Both the position numbers and the translations under genes were made by a program. From the NCBI GenBank assembly GCA_937859105.1, contig CALMAD010000482.1, forward strand, positions 1 through 19,378: a stretch of DNA of 19,378 nucleotides, read 5' to 3'. The notes below the pieces were generated by a model that saw nothing but the letters and a program-made list of their open reading frames with translations, ran no database searches and was not told the origin of the DNA. This stretch comes from an uncultured Propionibacteriaceae bacterium (GTDB lineage: Bacteria; Actinomycetota; Actinomycetes; Propionibacteriales; Propionibacteriaceae). Within the stretch, counting starts at the first letter, position 1. Each line of letters opens with the position of its first letter. Shown piece after piece: positions 1 through 8,830 of this stretch.

Positions 1-167
1 GAGGTCGACATGGTCATCAACCTGGGGCTGGCGAAGGCGGGCGGCTGGGCGTGAAGGCGTCCGGCGGCATCAGGGACGCCGAAACCGCCCTGGCCATGAT
101 CGACGCGGGCGCCACCCGGCTGGGGCTGTCAGGCACGAAGGCCGTCCTCGACGGCCTGCCGGGCTAG
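1..167 (+). pseudogene. deoC: deoxyribose-phosphate aldolase remnant, internally deleted
   Basis: DeoC cleaves 2-deoxyribose-5-phosphate to glyceraldehyde-3-phosphate and acetaldehyde in deoxynucleoside catabolism. Bases 1-42 read [14 protein letters not shown] in frame 1, the conserved mid-protein strand of the family. This frame stops at TGA 52-54. From about base 39, frame 3 reads [16 protein letters not shown] and on to [17 protein letters not shown], the conserved C-terminus, ending at TAG 165-167. In intact DeoC about 80 residues separate these two blocks, including the KTSTG segment with the Schiff-base lysine, so about 240 nt are missing and the frame is broken. The lysine of VKASGGIR is kept. 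The 5' half lies outside the window. Family identity is sure; whether the deletion is real or a misassembly is not. Confidence 0.8.
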
Positions 168-190
168 GGACGCCGCCGGCCGCGGCGTCC
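168..190. terminator. bidirectional terminator-like hairpin between deoC and lepA
   Basis: A perfect 9-bp inverted repeat, GGACGCCGC / GCGGCGTCC, with a 5-base loop starts directly after the deoC stop and touches the lepA stop. On the plus strand it is followed by a pyrimidine-rich stretch (TACTTCTTCTCC), which fits termination of deoC. On the minus strand there is no T-run. Both arms are also copies of the GGACGCC word that is abundant in this window. Confidence 0.6.
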
Positions 191-2022
191 TACTTCTTCT
201 CCCGCGACTCCCCCGTGGAGAGCGCGGCGACGAACGCCTCCTGGGGGACTTCGACGCGCCCGACCATCTTCATGCGCTTCTTGCCCTCCTTCTGCTTCTC
301 CAGCAGCTTCCGCTTGCGGGTGATGTCACCGCCGTAGCACTTGGCCAGCACGTCTTTGCGCATGGCCCGGACGGTCTCGCGCGCGATGACGCGCGCTCCG
401 ATCGCGGCCTGGATGGGCACCTCGAACTGCTGACGCGGGATCAGTTCCTTGAGCTTCTTCGCCATGGCCAGGCCGTAGCTGTAGGCGGCGTCGGTGTGGA
501 CGATCGCGCTGAAGGCGTCCACGGGGTCGCCGTGCAGCAGGATGTCGACCTTCACCAGGTTCGCCGACTGCTCCCCCGACTCTTCGTAGTCGAGCGACGC
601 GTAGCCCTTGGTGCGCGATTTCAGGGCGTCGAAGAAGTCGAACACGATCTCGGCGAGCGGCAACGTGTACCGGATCTCGACGCGGTCCTCCGACAGGTAG
701 TCCATGCCCGTCTGGACGCCTCGCCGCGCCTGACAGAGTTCGAGCACGGTGCCGATGTAGTCCGACGGCGTCAGGACGGTCGCTTTCACGACCGGCTCGT
801 ACACCTCGGCGACCTTGCCCTCGGGGTACTCGGACGGATTGGTCACGACGTGCTCCGTCCCGTCCTCCATGACGACGCGGTACACGACGTTCGGCGCCGT
901 GGAGATGAGGTCGAGGTTGAACTCGCGCTCCAGCCGCTCCCGGACGATCTCCATGTGCAGCAGCCCGAGGAAGCCCACGCGGAACCCGAACCCCAGCGCC
1001 CCGGACGTCTCCGGCTCGTACGTCAGCGCCGCGTCGTTCAACTGCAGCTTCTCCAGCGCCCCCCGCAGCTCGGGGAAGTCGGCCCCGTCGATCGGGTAGA
1101 TGCCGGCGTACACCATCGGCTTGGGGTGCTGATAGCCGCTGAGGGCCTCGTCGGCCGGCTTGGACGCCGACGTCACGGTGTCGCCGACGCGCGACTGCCG
1201 GACGTCTTTCACCCCGGTGATCAGGTAGCCGACCTCGCCGACGCCGAGGGCGTCCGTGCGCGTCGGCTCGGGGCTGATGACGCCGACCTCGAGCACCTCA
1301 TGGGTCGCCTTGGTCGACATCATGAGGATGCGCTCGCGGTGCGACAGTTCCCCGTCGACGACGCGCACGTACGTCACGACGCCGCGGTAGACGTCGTAGA
1401 CGGAGTCGAAGATGAGAGCGCGGGCGGCGGCGTCCTTCACCCCGGTGGGCGGCTGGACGGCCCGCACGATCTCGTCCAGCAGTTCCCGGACGCCCTCGCC
1501 TGTCTTGGCCGACACGCGAAACACGTCCTCGGGTTCGCAGCCCACGAGGCCGGCGAGTTCGGCGGCGTACTTCTCGGGCTGGGCGCTCGGCAGGTCGATC
1601 TTGTTGAGCACCGGGATGATCTGCAGGTCGGCGGCCATCGCCAGGTAGAGGTTCGCCAGCGTCTGGGCCTCGATGCCCTGCGCGGCGTCCACGAGCAAGA
1701 TCGCGCCCTCGCACGCCTCGAGAGACCGCGACACCTCGTACGTGAAGTCGACGTGCCCGGGCGTATCGATCATGTTGAGCACATAGTCGGAGCTGTTCAC
1801 CTGCCACGGCATGCGCACCGCCTGGCTCTTGATCGTGATGCCGCGCTCGCGCTCGATATCCATCCGGTCGAGGTATTGGGCGCGCATCATGCGCTCGTCG
1901 ACGACCCCGGTGAGCTGCAGCATGCGATCGGCCAACGTCGACTTGCCATGGTCGATATGGGCGATGATGCAGAAGTTCCGGATGCTCTGCGGGGGCGTGC
2001 TGCCGGGCCTGGGTGCGCTCAT
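190..2022 (-). CDS. lepA: elongation factor 4 (LepA), ribosome back-translocating GTPase
   Basis: LepA/EF4 is a translational GTPase that binds the 70S ribosome and can back-translocate or remodel stalled complexes. The 610 residues match the usual family length (about 600). Visible GTPase motifs: AHIDHGKST at residues 21-29 (P-loop), an RERGITI switch I around 58-64, DTPGHVDF at 86-93, NKID at 140-143, and SAKTGEG further on. The C-terminal half carries the LepA-specific region ending in a basic [16 protein letters not shown] segment. The ATG at 2022 is preceded by a purine-rich GGAAGAGAG. rpsT upstream ends in its own terminator, so lepA probably has a separate promoter in 2023-2101. I see only a weak candidate there (TTGTGC, then GACGAT) and a small hairpin with CCCTC/GAGGG arms. 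The frame is intact. Confidence 0.97.
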   Translation of the reverse strand: MSAPRPGSTPPQSIRNFCIIAHIDHGKSTLADRMLQLTGVVDERMMRAQYLDRMDIERERGITIKSQAVRMPWQVNSSDYVLNMIDTPGHVDFTYEVSRSLEACEGAILLVDAAQGIEAQTLANLYLAMAADLQIIPVLNKIDLPSAQPEKYAAELAGLVGCEPEDVFRVSAKTGEGVRELLDEIVRAVQPPTGVKDAAARALIFDSVYDVYRGVVTYVRVVDGELSHRERILMMSTKATHEVLEVGVISPEPTRTDALGVGEVGYLITGVKDVRQSRVGDTVTSASKPADEALSGYQHPKPMVYAGIYPIDGADFPELRGALEKLQLNDAALTYEPETSGALGFGFRVGFLGLLHMEIVRERLEREFNLDLISTAPNVVYRVVMEDGTEHVVTNPSEYPEGKVAEVYEPVVKATVLTPSDYIGTVLELCQARRGVQTGMDYLSEDRVEIRYTLPLAEIVFDFFDALKSRTKGYASLDYEESGEQSANLVKVDILLHGDPVDAFSAIVHTDAAYSYGLAMAKKLKELIPRQQFEVPIQAAIGARVIARETVRAMRKDVLAKCYGGDITRKRKLLEKQKEGKKRMKMVGRVEVPQEAFVAALSTGESREKK

Positions 2023-2101
2023 TCACTCTCTTCCGCCGCTGCGGGGACGTGCCCTCGGTGAGGGACGCCCATCGTCTCACGCCCGGGTCCGGGCACAACT
2101 A

Positions 2102-2136
2102 AACGTCGCCTCGACCCGGGCGGGCGAGACGACGTT
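2102..2136 (-). terminator. rho-independent terminator of rpsT
   Basis: Starting 8 bases past the rpsT stop, 12-base arms AACGTCGTCTCG / CGAGGCGACGTT pair with a single G-U wobble around an 11-base loop. In the direction of rpsT transcription the stem runs into TTTAGTTGT, a modest U-tract. Position and structure fit a factor-independent terminator separating rpsT from lepA. Confidence 0.7.
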
Positions 2137-2144
2137 GCGGTCGG

Positions 2145-2405
2145 TCAGAGAGCGGCAGCCCGGGTCGCGATCGCAGACTTGCGGTTCGCGGCCTGGTTCT
2201 TGTGGATGACGCCCTTGCTGGCCGCCTTGTCGAGGGCACGGCATGCGACGCGGGACAGCTCCTGAGCCTTGTCGACGTCGCCGGCCGCAGCCGCCTCCCG
2301 GAACTTACGCACGTGGGTGCGCAGAGCGGACTTCACGGCCTTGTTGCGCTGCCGCGCCTTCTCGTTGGTGAGAATCCGCTTCTTCTGGGACTTGATGTTC
2401 GCCAC
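2145..2405 (-). CDS. rpsT: 30S ribosomal protein S20
   Basis: S20 is a small basic helical protein that binds 16S rRNA early in 30S assembly. The product begins [16 protein letters not shown], the family's diagnostic N-terminus, continues with a basic [18 protein letters not shown] helix, and ends with the [22 protein letters not shown] signature. The frame could begin at a TTG at 2411. I prefer the GTG at 2405 because it gives the canonical MANIKS start and places the Shine-Dalgarno sequence GAAGG seven bases upstream, whereas the TTG would be almost on top of it. This gives 86 residues, a normal length. It has its own promoter and terminator, so it is a monocistronic unit between the lipoprotein gene and lepA. 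Confidence 0.96.
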   Translation of the reverse strand: MANIKSQKKRILTNEKARQRNKAVKSALRTHVRKFREAAAAGDVDKAQELSRVACRALDKAASKGVIHKNQAANRKSAIATRAAAL

Positions 2406-2439
2406 GGGCAAGCCTTCGTGTTTGAGGTGGAAACGGGTA

Positions 2440-2458
2440 CGCGCCCACTGCGGGCGCG
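2440..2458 (-). promoter_or_regulatory. hairpin at the 5' end of the rpsT leader
   Basis: A perfect 7-bp inverted repeat (CGCGCCC / GGGCGCG, loop ACTGC on the plus strand) begins about where transcription should start from the TAGAGT promoter and lies about 35 bases before the GTG. S20 synthesis is known to be autoregulated at translation in Escherichia coli, so a leader structure is of interest. It could equally be a 5'-end stabilising stem. The function is inference. Confidence 0.4.
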
Positions 2459-2465
2459 ATTGCTC

Positions 2466-2494
2466 ACTCTAGCATCCGCCCGGGGGCCGCCCAA
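2466..2494 (-). promoter_or_regulatory. vegetative (sigma-70/SigA-type) promoter of rpsT
   Basis: On the minus strand, -35 TTGGGC (2489-2494) and -10 TAGAGT (2466-2471) are separated by exactly 17 bases. The -10 is preceded by TGC, giving an extended -10. The predicted start of transcription is near 2458, leaving a leader of about 50 bases that contains the hairpin at 2440-2458. It lies just downstream of the terminator of the preceding lipoprotein gene, which supports independent transcription of rpsT. Confidence 0.65.
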
Positions 2495-2528
2495 ATCCGC
2501 GGGGCCCCGGCGCAGGCGCACGCCAGAA

Positions 2529-2555
2529 CCCCGCGGGAGCGATGCTCCCGCGGGG
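2529..2555 (-). terminator. strong hairpin terminator after the adhesin-lipoprotein pair
   Basis: A perfect 12-bp stem (CCCCGCGGGAGC / GCTCCCGCGGGG) with a 3-base loop lies 15 bases past the lipoprotein stop. In the transcribed direction it is followed by TTCTGGCG, so the U-tract is poor, as is common in high-GC actinobacteria. It marks the end of the surface-protein transcription unit. Confidence 0.75.
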
Positions 2556-2570
2556 GCGGCGTCCGGACGG

Positions 2571-3047
2571 CTACTTCGTGCGCGTCGGCGAGGGGCTCGC
2601 GGACGCCTGCAGCTGCCCGGCCTGCGCGTTCAGGACGCAGCGGTCTGCCTGGTCGACGACCTTCGCCTTGACGCTCCAGTCGACGGTCTTGCCGGCGGGG
2701 ACGCCCTTCAGCACCGCGATGCCCGACCCCAGCGGGTCGCCGGAGTTGTTCTTCAGCCAGATCACGATGACGGAGAGGTCACGGGCCTCCTTGGCGCTGT
2801 TCTTCGCCTTGCCCTTGGCGGTGACCTCACCCTTGGTGATCGGGCACTCGGTGATCTGGACGTCCTTCACGACGCCCTGGACCGTCTTCCCCAGGTTCGG
2901 GACCGTCGGCAGCGGCGTCGATTTCACCGTGGACGCCGCCGTCGGTGTGGCCGTCGGCTGGGTCGGGGCGGGTGAGCCCGAACAGGCTCCCAGGCTCAGC
3001 GCGAGCCCGGTGACGCCGAGGGATGCGATCAGCCGTTTCGTGTTCAT
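2571..3047 (-). CDS. small secreted lipoprotein with an FxLYD-like domain
   Basis: 158 residues. The N-terminus MNTKRLIASLGVTGLALSLGAC is a lipoprotein signal peptide with lipobox LGAC, so Cys22 should be lipidated and anchor the protein outside the membrane. A Pro/Thr/Ser-rich linker follows, then one beta domain of about 100 residues. The pattern in it (V-x-D-V-x-I, GEVTAKGKAKNSAKEARD, a strand, then GSGIAVLKGVPAGKTVDW) resembles FxLYD-type domains. Two cysteines (TECPI and DRCVL) could form a disulfide. The ATG at 3045-3047 shares a base with the TGA stop of the giant surface protein (TGATG). Its ribosome site AAGGAG lies inside the last adhesin codons, which predicts translational coupling. 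A TTG one codon upstream is in frame but would displace the good site. Function unknown; a partner of the adhesin is inference from the overlap. Confidence 0.85.
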   Translation of the reverse strand: MNTKRLIASLGVTGLALSLGACSGSPAPTQPTATPTAASTVKSTPLPTVPNLGKTVQGVVKDVQITECPITKGEVTAKGKAKNSAKEARDLSVIVIWLKNNSGDPLGSGIAVLKGVPAGKTVDWSVKAKVVDQADRCVLNAQAGQLQASASPSPTRTK

Positions 3048-4601
3048 CAATCTCCTTCATCTTCAGCGTTCCGCCTGCGGCGGGCGAACAGGACGACCAG
3101 GCCCGCGAGGAGCGCGATCGCCGCGATCGTGAGCGGGATCGTGGGATCCCCCGCTCCGGTCTGGGGCAGGATGGGCGGCCGCGGTCGGGGGGTCGGCCCG
3201 GGGGTCGGGGTGGGGGTCGGCTGCGCCGGGGCCGCGGCGATCGCGGTGATGGCGCTGGCCGTCCGGGCGTCCAGTTGGTCGGACTGCATCGTCGCCAGGT
3301 TCGTGACGAGCCCGTTCTGCTGGTCGGCGGTCGTCACCCGGTAGGACGCCGTGCAGGTCAGGACGTCCCCTGGCGCGATGCGCGCCGGCTGCCCGCCGGG
3401 GCAGTTGACGGCGGTGAGGCCCGGCAGCGAGTCGGTCACCCGGACGCCCGTGAGCGTCCGGGAGCCTGTGTTCTCGACCGTGAGCGTGTACTGGATCGTC
3501 TCCCCCGGGTCTGCCAGGCCGTTGCCGTTGCTGTCCGCCACGGCGGCGCGCTTGCCGAAGGTGGCGTCGGCGGGCGCGATCGCGCTGATCGCGACCGAGT
3601 CGGTGTCGGCGGTGACGGGCATGCCGTCCGGGCCCCCGGCCCGCGCGGTCGCGGTGTTCACGAGCGATCCGGCGTCGAGGTCGTCCTGGGTCACGGTGTA
3701 CGTCGCGGTGCACGTCCGGACGCCGCCTACCGCGAGGTCGCCCTCCCCGTCGCACGTGGGTGCCGGCAGGCCCGGGAGCGCGTCGGCCAGCGTGACGTCG
3801 CTCAGGGTCACGTTGCCGGTGTTCGTGATGACGAACGCGTACGGGACCTCCTGGCCGACCTCCGTGATCTGGCTCGTGGGGCTCGTCTTGTCCAGCGTCA
3901 GGGCGGCCTGTCGTTCGGCCGTGACGGTGGCGCTCCGGCTCAACGTGATCGTGTCGCCGTCGGGGCCGCCCTCCGGGTCGGCCGTCACGGTGGCGGTGTT
4001 GAGGACCGAGCCCGCGTCGATGTCGTCCTGCGTGACCTGGTAGGTCGCGGTGCACGTCGCCGTGTCCCCCGGCCGCAGCGTCGCCGCGGGCGCCGTCGCG
4101 GCGTCCCCGCAGTCAAGAGCGGAGAGCCCCGGGAGCCGGTATGTGAGGGTCACCGCGTTCATCGTGTTGCCGCTGTTGCGCAGGACGAACGTGTACCTCG
4201 CCTCACCGGGCGCGGAGACCGAGGTGGGATCGACGGCCTTGTCGAACGTGAGCCCGGGCGTCCTGGTCACGCCCAGCGTGCCCTCGGCGTTCACCGCGGC
4301 CATGGCCACCTGCCCCGGGTTCGTCGGGTCCACCGGGTTCTGCTCGGTGTAGGTGGCGCTCAGCGTCGCCCGGTTCACCAGGGGGACGCCACGGTCGATG
4401 TCGCCCTGCGTGACCTCGTACGCCGCCCAGCACGTCGCGGACGCCTCCGGAGCCAGCGTCGCCGGCAGCGCCGCTGCCGTCGGAACGGACGCCGGCCGCC
4501 CGGCCTGGCAGACGATCGGGCTCGTCATCCCGTCCGTGATCGTGGGTGCGTGGGCGGTCACGTTGCCGGTGTTCGTCATCGTGAAGCGGTACCAGACGTC
4601 C
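3047..4601 (-). CDS. adhesin fragment 9: repeats 26-29, stalk and sortase anchor
   Basis: About 517 residues. Repeat 26 is atypical and long (about 135 residues, with an extra loop at YTEQNPVDPTNPGQ). Repeats 27 and 28 are normal. Repeat 29 carries a calcium-loop-like DSNGNGLADPGE. A Pro/Thr/Arg stalk (PAQPTPTPTPGPTPRPRPP) suited to crossing the wall follows, then LPQTG (3155-3169), a hydrophobic segment of about 20 residues (IPLTIAAIALLAGLVVLF) and the tail ARRRRNAEDEGD. The last codons contain the ribosome site of the lipoprotein gene, and the TGA at 3047-3049 overlaps that gene's ATG. Confidence 0.85.
3155..3169 (-). other. LPXTG sortase recognition motif (LPQTG)
   Basis: The codons for Leu-Pro-Gln-Thr-Gly are followed by a hydrophobic helix and a tail beginning RRRR, the three-part cell-wall sorting signal. 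Sortase would cut between Thr and Gly and attach the protein to peptidoglycan. This fixes the C-terminus of the giant protein as genuine. Confidence 0.9.
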
Positions 4602-4956
4602 CCGGGCCCGAGACCGTCGTCGGCCCATCGATCTCCTTGGTGAGCGTCACCGACGGGTCGACCGGCATCACCACGGTCGCCGTGGCGTCGTCGGCGGCCG
4701 CGCGTTCGGTCGTCCCGGGCGGCAACCCGGACGCCGACGCGGTGTTGGTCACGAAGCCGGCGTCCACGTTCGCCTGGGTGGCCTGGTAGTCGAACTGGCA
4801 CACCATCGCCTGGCCGGGCTCCAGCGGGGCGCCGTTCGTCGGCGTGCAATTCAGTGCGGCCCCCGCCCCCTCAGCCAGTGGATCGGAGATCCTCACGTCG
4901 GTGAGGGTCTGGTTGCCGCGGTTGGTGGCCTTCAGCACGTAGTGGATCGGGTCGCC
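4602..4956 (-). CDS. adhesin fragment 8: most of repeat 25 and start of repeat 26
   Basis: About 118 residues: GDPIHYVLKATNRGNQTL, DVRISDPLAEG, the cysteine pair (ALNC and MVCQFDY), TQANVDAGFVTNTASASG, and the opening of repeat 26 (PSVTLTKEIDGPTTVSGPG). The frame breaks at CCCC 4600-4603 (plus strand). One added base continues into DVWYRFTMTNTGN. Confidence 0.7.
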
Positions 4957-5349
4957 GCCTTCGCGACGGTCGTCGTGTCGGCGTTCTTCTCCAAGACGAG
5001 CTGGTTGTTCGCCGACACCGACACGACCTCGCTCGCGGACGCCGGCGCAATCGGGTTCCCGGCCGGGTCCTGACCGGTGATCGTCGCGGTGTTGGCGATC
5101 GAACCGGCGTCCAGATCGGACTGCTGGAAGGTGTACGTCGCGGAGCAGATGCTGTTCGCCCCCGGCGCCAGCACGGCGGGCAGGCTGGGTGAGCAGTCGA
5201 GCGGGCTGAGGCCGGGCTTCGGGTCGGTGACCGTCACGACGTTCGCGGTGACGTTGCCCAGGTTCGTCCCGATGAAGGTGTACTTGACCTGCTCGCCGAG
5301 TTGGGTCACGCCCTGGTGGTCGGCGGTCTTCTTGAGGTCGAGCTCTGGG
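4957..5349 (-). CDS. adhesin fragment 7: repeat 24 and start of repeat 25
   Basis: About 130 residues: LDLKKTADHQGVTQLGEQVK, a TNLGNVTANVVTVTDPKPG strand, cysteines in SPLDC and SICSATY, QQSDLDAGSIANTATITG, then the start of repeat 25 (QLVLEKNADTTTVAK). The frame breaks at the GCCGCC run near 4954-4959. One added base continues into GDPIHYVLKATNRGN. Confidence 0.7.
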
Positions 5350-7482
5350 GCTCCACGGGGCGGTGACGGTGGCGCTGGCGGTGGCCGGAGCCGTCCGGAC
5401 GCCTGCCGGCGTCGTCGCCACGACCGTCGCCGTGTTCGTGAACGAGCCGCGGTCGATGTCGGCCTGCTGGGCCGCGTACGTCGAGGTGCACGTCGTGGAC
5501 GCCCCCGGCGCGATCGTGTCGGCGTCGCACTGGTAGGGCGACAGGCCGGCCAACCGGTCCTCGAGCGTGATGTCGTGCAGCGTCACGTTGCCGGTGTTCG
5601 CCATGACGAACGTGTACGTGACGGGGTCGCCGGCCTTCTGGACCACCGTCGGGCTGACCGTCTTGCTGAGCGTCTGGGACCCGCGCGGGCTGGTGTCGAG
5701 CGTCACGGTGGCGCGGGCGGTCACGTCGTCGGCGGGGGACGCCGGGTCCCCGCCCGGCGCCTCAGCGCTCACCGTGGCCGCGTTCGCGATGGTCCCGGTG
5801 TCGAACCCCGCCTGCGGAACCGTGTACCGCGCCGTGCACGTCAGGGACGCCCCCGGCGCCAGGACCGCCGGCTGCGCGCAGTCGAGCGCGGACAGGCCCG
5901 CCTTCGGGTCGACGACGGTCACGCCGCTGAGAGTCACGTTGCCGGTGTTGCGCGCGACGAAGGTGTAGGTCACCTCGTCGCCCGGGTTCGCCACGGTCGC
6001 GGTGCTCGCGGTCTTGTCGAGCGTGATCGCCGGGTTGGCCTCGACGCCCACGCTGCTGGACGCCTCCGGCGACGTCACCGGCCCGGCCGGAGACCCCGCG
6101 GACGCCGTCGCCGCGTTGCGGATCGTCCCGGCGTCCATGTCGGCCTGCGTGACCGTGTACGTGCCGGTGCACGAGAACGTCTCGTTCGGCGCGATGGACG
6201 CCGCCGTGCAGCCGGTCAGCGTGACGCCGGCGACGGCGTCCGTGATCCGCGCGTCCGTCACGGTCACGTTGCCGGTGTTCGTGATGACGAACGTGTAGCC
6301 GACCCGCTCACCCACGCCGTCCACCGACGCGACGTTCGGCGTCTTCGTCAGCGCGAGCGCGGGCGCCTGCGCGGCCGCGGCCACCGCACCATCGGTCGCG
6401 TCCGGAACGCGGTTGCCGTGGGCGTCCACCGCCCGCGCGGTCGCCTGGTTGGCGACCGAGCCGGCGTCCAGGTCGGCCTGGGTGACCGTGTAGCTGGCCG
6501 TGCAGGTCATCGTCGCGCCGGGAAGCAGCCCCCCGCCGTCGGGGCAGCTCACCGCCGACATGCCCGGCAGCGGGTCGCTCACCGCCAGGCCCGACAGCGA
6601 GACCGGGCCCGTGTTCCGGACGACGAACGTGTAGTGCAGCACGTCACCGACCGCGGCGTAGCTGTTCTCGGCGACGGTCTTGTCGAGCGTCATCGAGCCC
6701 TGCAGCGTCGTCGTCGTCGCGGCGGACGCCGACACGGGCCGGTACGGCTGCCCGGTCATCTCGGACGCCGTCGCGGTTGCCGTGTTGTCGACGCGGCCGC
6801 GGTCGACGTCGGCCTGCGTCGTGACGTAGGACGCCGTGCAGGTCGTCGACTCCCCCGGCTCGAGCGTGGTCGCCTGGCAGGTCGGCGTCGTCATGCCGGG
6901 CAGCGGGTCGGCCACGGCGACGGCCGTCGCCGTCATCGTGCCGACGTTGGTCACGGTGAACGAGTACTCGAGCGTGGCCCCGGCCACCCAGTTCGTGGGC
7001 GCGCTCACCGACTTCGTCAGGGAGATCGCGGGCGCGTAGATCGCGGTGACGTTCGCGGCGTCCGTGTCGGTGACGAGGCCGGTCGGTGAGTCGGCGCGGA
7101 CGGCCGCGGTGTTGCGGACGGCCCCGGCCTCCAGGTCGGCGTGCGTCGTCAGGTAGGTCGCGGTGCACGTCATGGTCTCTCCCGGCGCGAGCGCCGAGCC
7201 CGGCGCCGGGGTGCAGCCGTTCGGGACGATGCCGGGCATCGGGTCGTCGGGCCAGACGTTCGTGAGCGTCGTGTTGCCGGTGTTCGTGATGCTGAGCGTG
7301 TAGTTGATCGGGTCGCCGACGGCGTCCACGGTCGTGACGTCGGCGGTCTTCACCAGGTCGATCCCGGACGACTGCTGCGCTTGCACCACCTCGGACGCCG
7401 TCGTCGCGGGCAGCGGCTCCGGCCCGGCCGGGTCGCCGGCGACGGACGCGGTGTTCATGATCGTGCCGGCGTCCAGGTCGGC
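5350..7482 (-). CDS. adhesin fragment 6: end of repeat 17 to repeat 23
   Basis: About 710 residues in the same frame as the preceding fragment, separated from it only by the TAG. It could be translated from the ATG of IMNTASV at 7458, although that codon lies mid-repeat and I see no convincing ribosome site. It contains repeats 18-23, all with the cysteine pair, and ends at SATVTAP. The frame is then lost between GGGG 5357-5360 and GGGG 5347-5350 (plus strand). Two added bases, or one removed, restore the next repeat (LDLKKTADHQG). Confidence 0.75.
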
Positions 7483-8830
7483 CTACGAGCCGGTGCACGT
7501 CACGGTCTCCCCGACGGCCAGCGTGGTGGGCATCGTGCGGGTGCAGCCGAGCTGGGTCAGCCCCGGCAGCGTGTCGAGGATGTTGAAGTCCGTGACCGAC
7601 ACGTTGCCGGTGTCCGTGGCGACGACCGTGTAGGTGATGGTGTCGCCGACCCGCGAGACGGTCGTCCGGTCGGCCTGCTTCACCAGCGACACCTGCGGGG
7701 ACTGATCGGTCGTCACCGTGAACGAGGCGGACGCCGGCACCCGCTGCCCGAGCGCCGTCGCCCCGTCCACCGAGGCCGTGTTCGTGATCGCGCCCGCGTC
7801 GAAGTCGGCCGTGGTGGCCGTGTAGCTCGCCTGGCAGGTCAGGACGTCGCCGGGCTGCAACGCGGCGGGCAGCGTCCGGTCACAGCTCGTGATCGTGACG
7901 CCGGGCTTGGCGTCCGTCGGGCTGACCTGGGTGACGGTCTCGTTGCCGCTGTTCCGGACGACGAGCGTGTAGCCGATCACCTCGCCGATGTTCGACACCT
8001 GGGTCTTGTCGCCCGTCTTCGTCAGCGTCAGTTCGGCCCGGCTGTCCGTCGGGATCGTCAGTTCGTCGCGCCCCTGCTGCGCGGGTGTGAGGGCCGTCCC
8101 GTTGGGCTGGGTGCCCCCGACGGTCGCGGTGTTGACGACACGGTGGGCGTTCATGTCGTCCTGGGAGACCGTGTAGTCGGCCCAGCAATGGACGGCCGCG
8201 CCGGGCGCCAACGGGATCGGGGACGCCGCGTCGCACGTGATCGCGCCGAGGCCCGCGACCGGGTCGTCGACGGCGATGTTGCCGACCGTCACGTTGCCGG
8301 TGTTCCGGACGGCGAAGTCGAAGCGGACCTGCTGGCCGACCGCCGCGACCAGCGCCGTCGGGGACGTCTTGTCGAGCGTGAGCTGAGGGCTCGCCTCGGC
8401 CGGCACCGTCGCCGAGCCGGGCTCGAGCGTGACCGGGTCACCGTTCGGATCGGTGCCGGCGGGCGTCGCGGTGTTCACGACCGAGCCGGCGTCCAGGTCG
8501 GCCTGCGTCGTGGAATAGGTGGCCGTGCACGTCATCGACTGGCCGACGTCGAGCGTCACGGGCGCCTGACGGTCGCAGCTGAGGGCGGAGAGCCCCGGCA
8601 GCGAGTCGGCGACCGACACGTCGTTGACCAGGGCGTTGCCCGTGTTCGCGACGACGATCGTGTAGGTCAGGGGGTCGCCGACCGCCGAGACGGACGCCGC
8701 CGACGCCGTCTTCGTCACCGTCAGCTTGGGCTGGTGCACCGGGATCACGGTCGCGGAGGCCTCCGCGGACAGGGCCGCGCCGTTGGCCCCGGTCGCGGTG
8801 ACCGTCGCGTGGTTGTCGATCGTCGGGGCT
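7483..8830 (-). CDS. adhesin fragment 5: end of repeat 13 to repeat 17
   Basis: About 448 residues. It begins TIDNHATVTATG (end of repeat 13), runs through repeats 14-16, and ends within repeat 17 at TVTCTGS followed by TAG 7483-7485. The sequence after the TAG in the same frame is ADLDAGTIMNTASV, the expected continuation, so the stop sits inside a repeat rather than at a domain boundary. All four repeats keep the cysteine pair. Confidence 0.75.

Noticed and set aside
496..2061. Plus-strand open frame of 521 codons opposite lepA
   Set aside because: It lies opposite a fully conserved LepA and its product is a His/Val/Arg-rich shadow.
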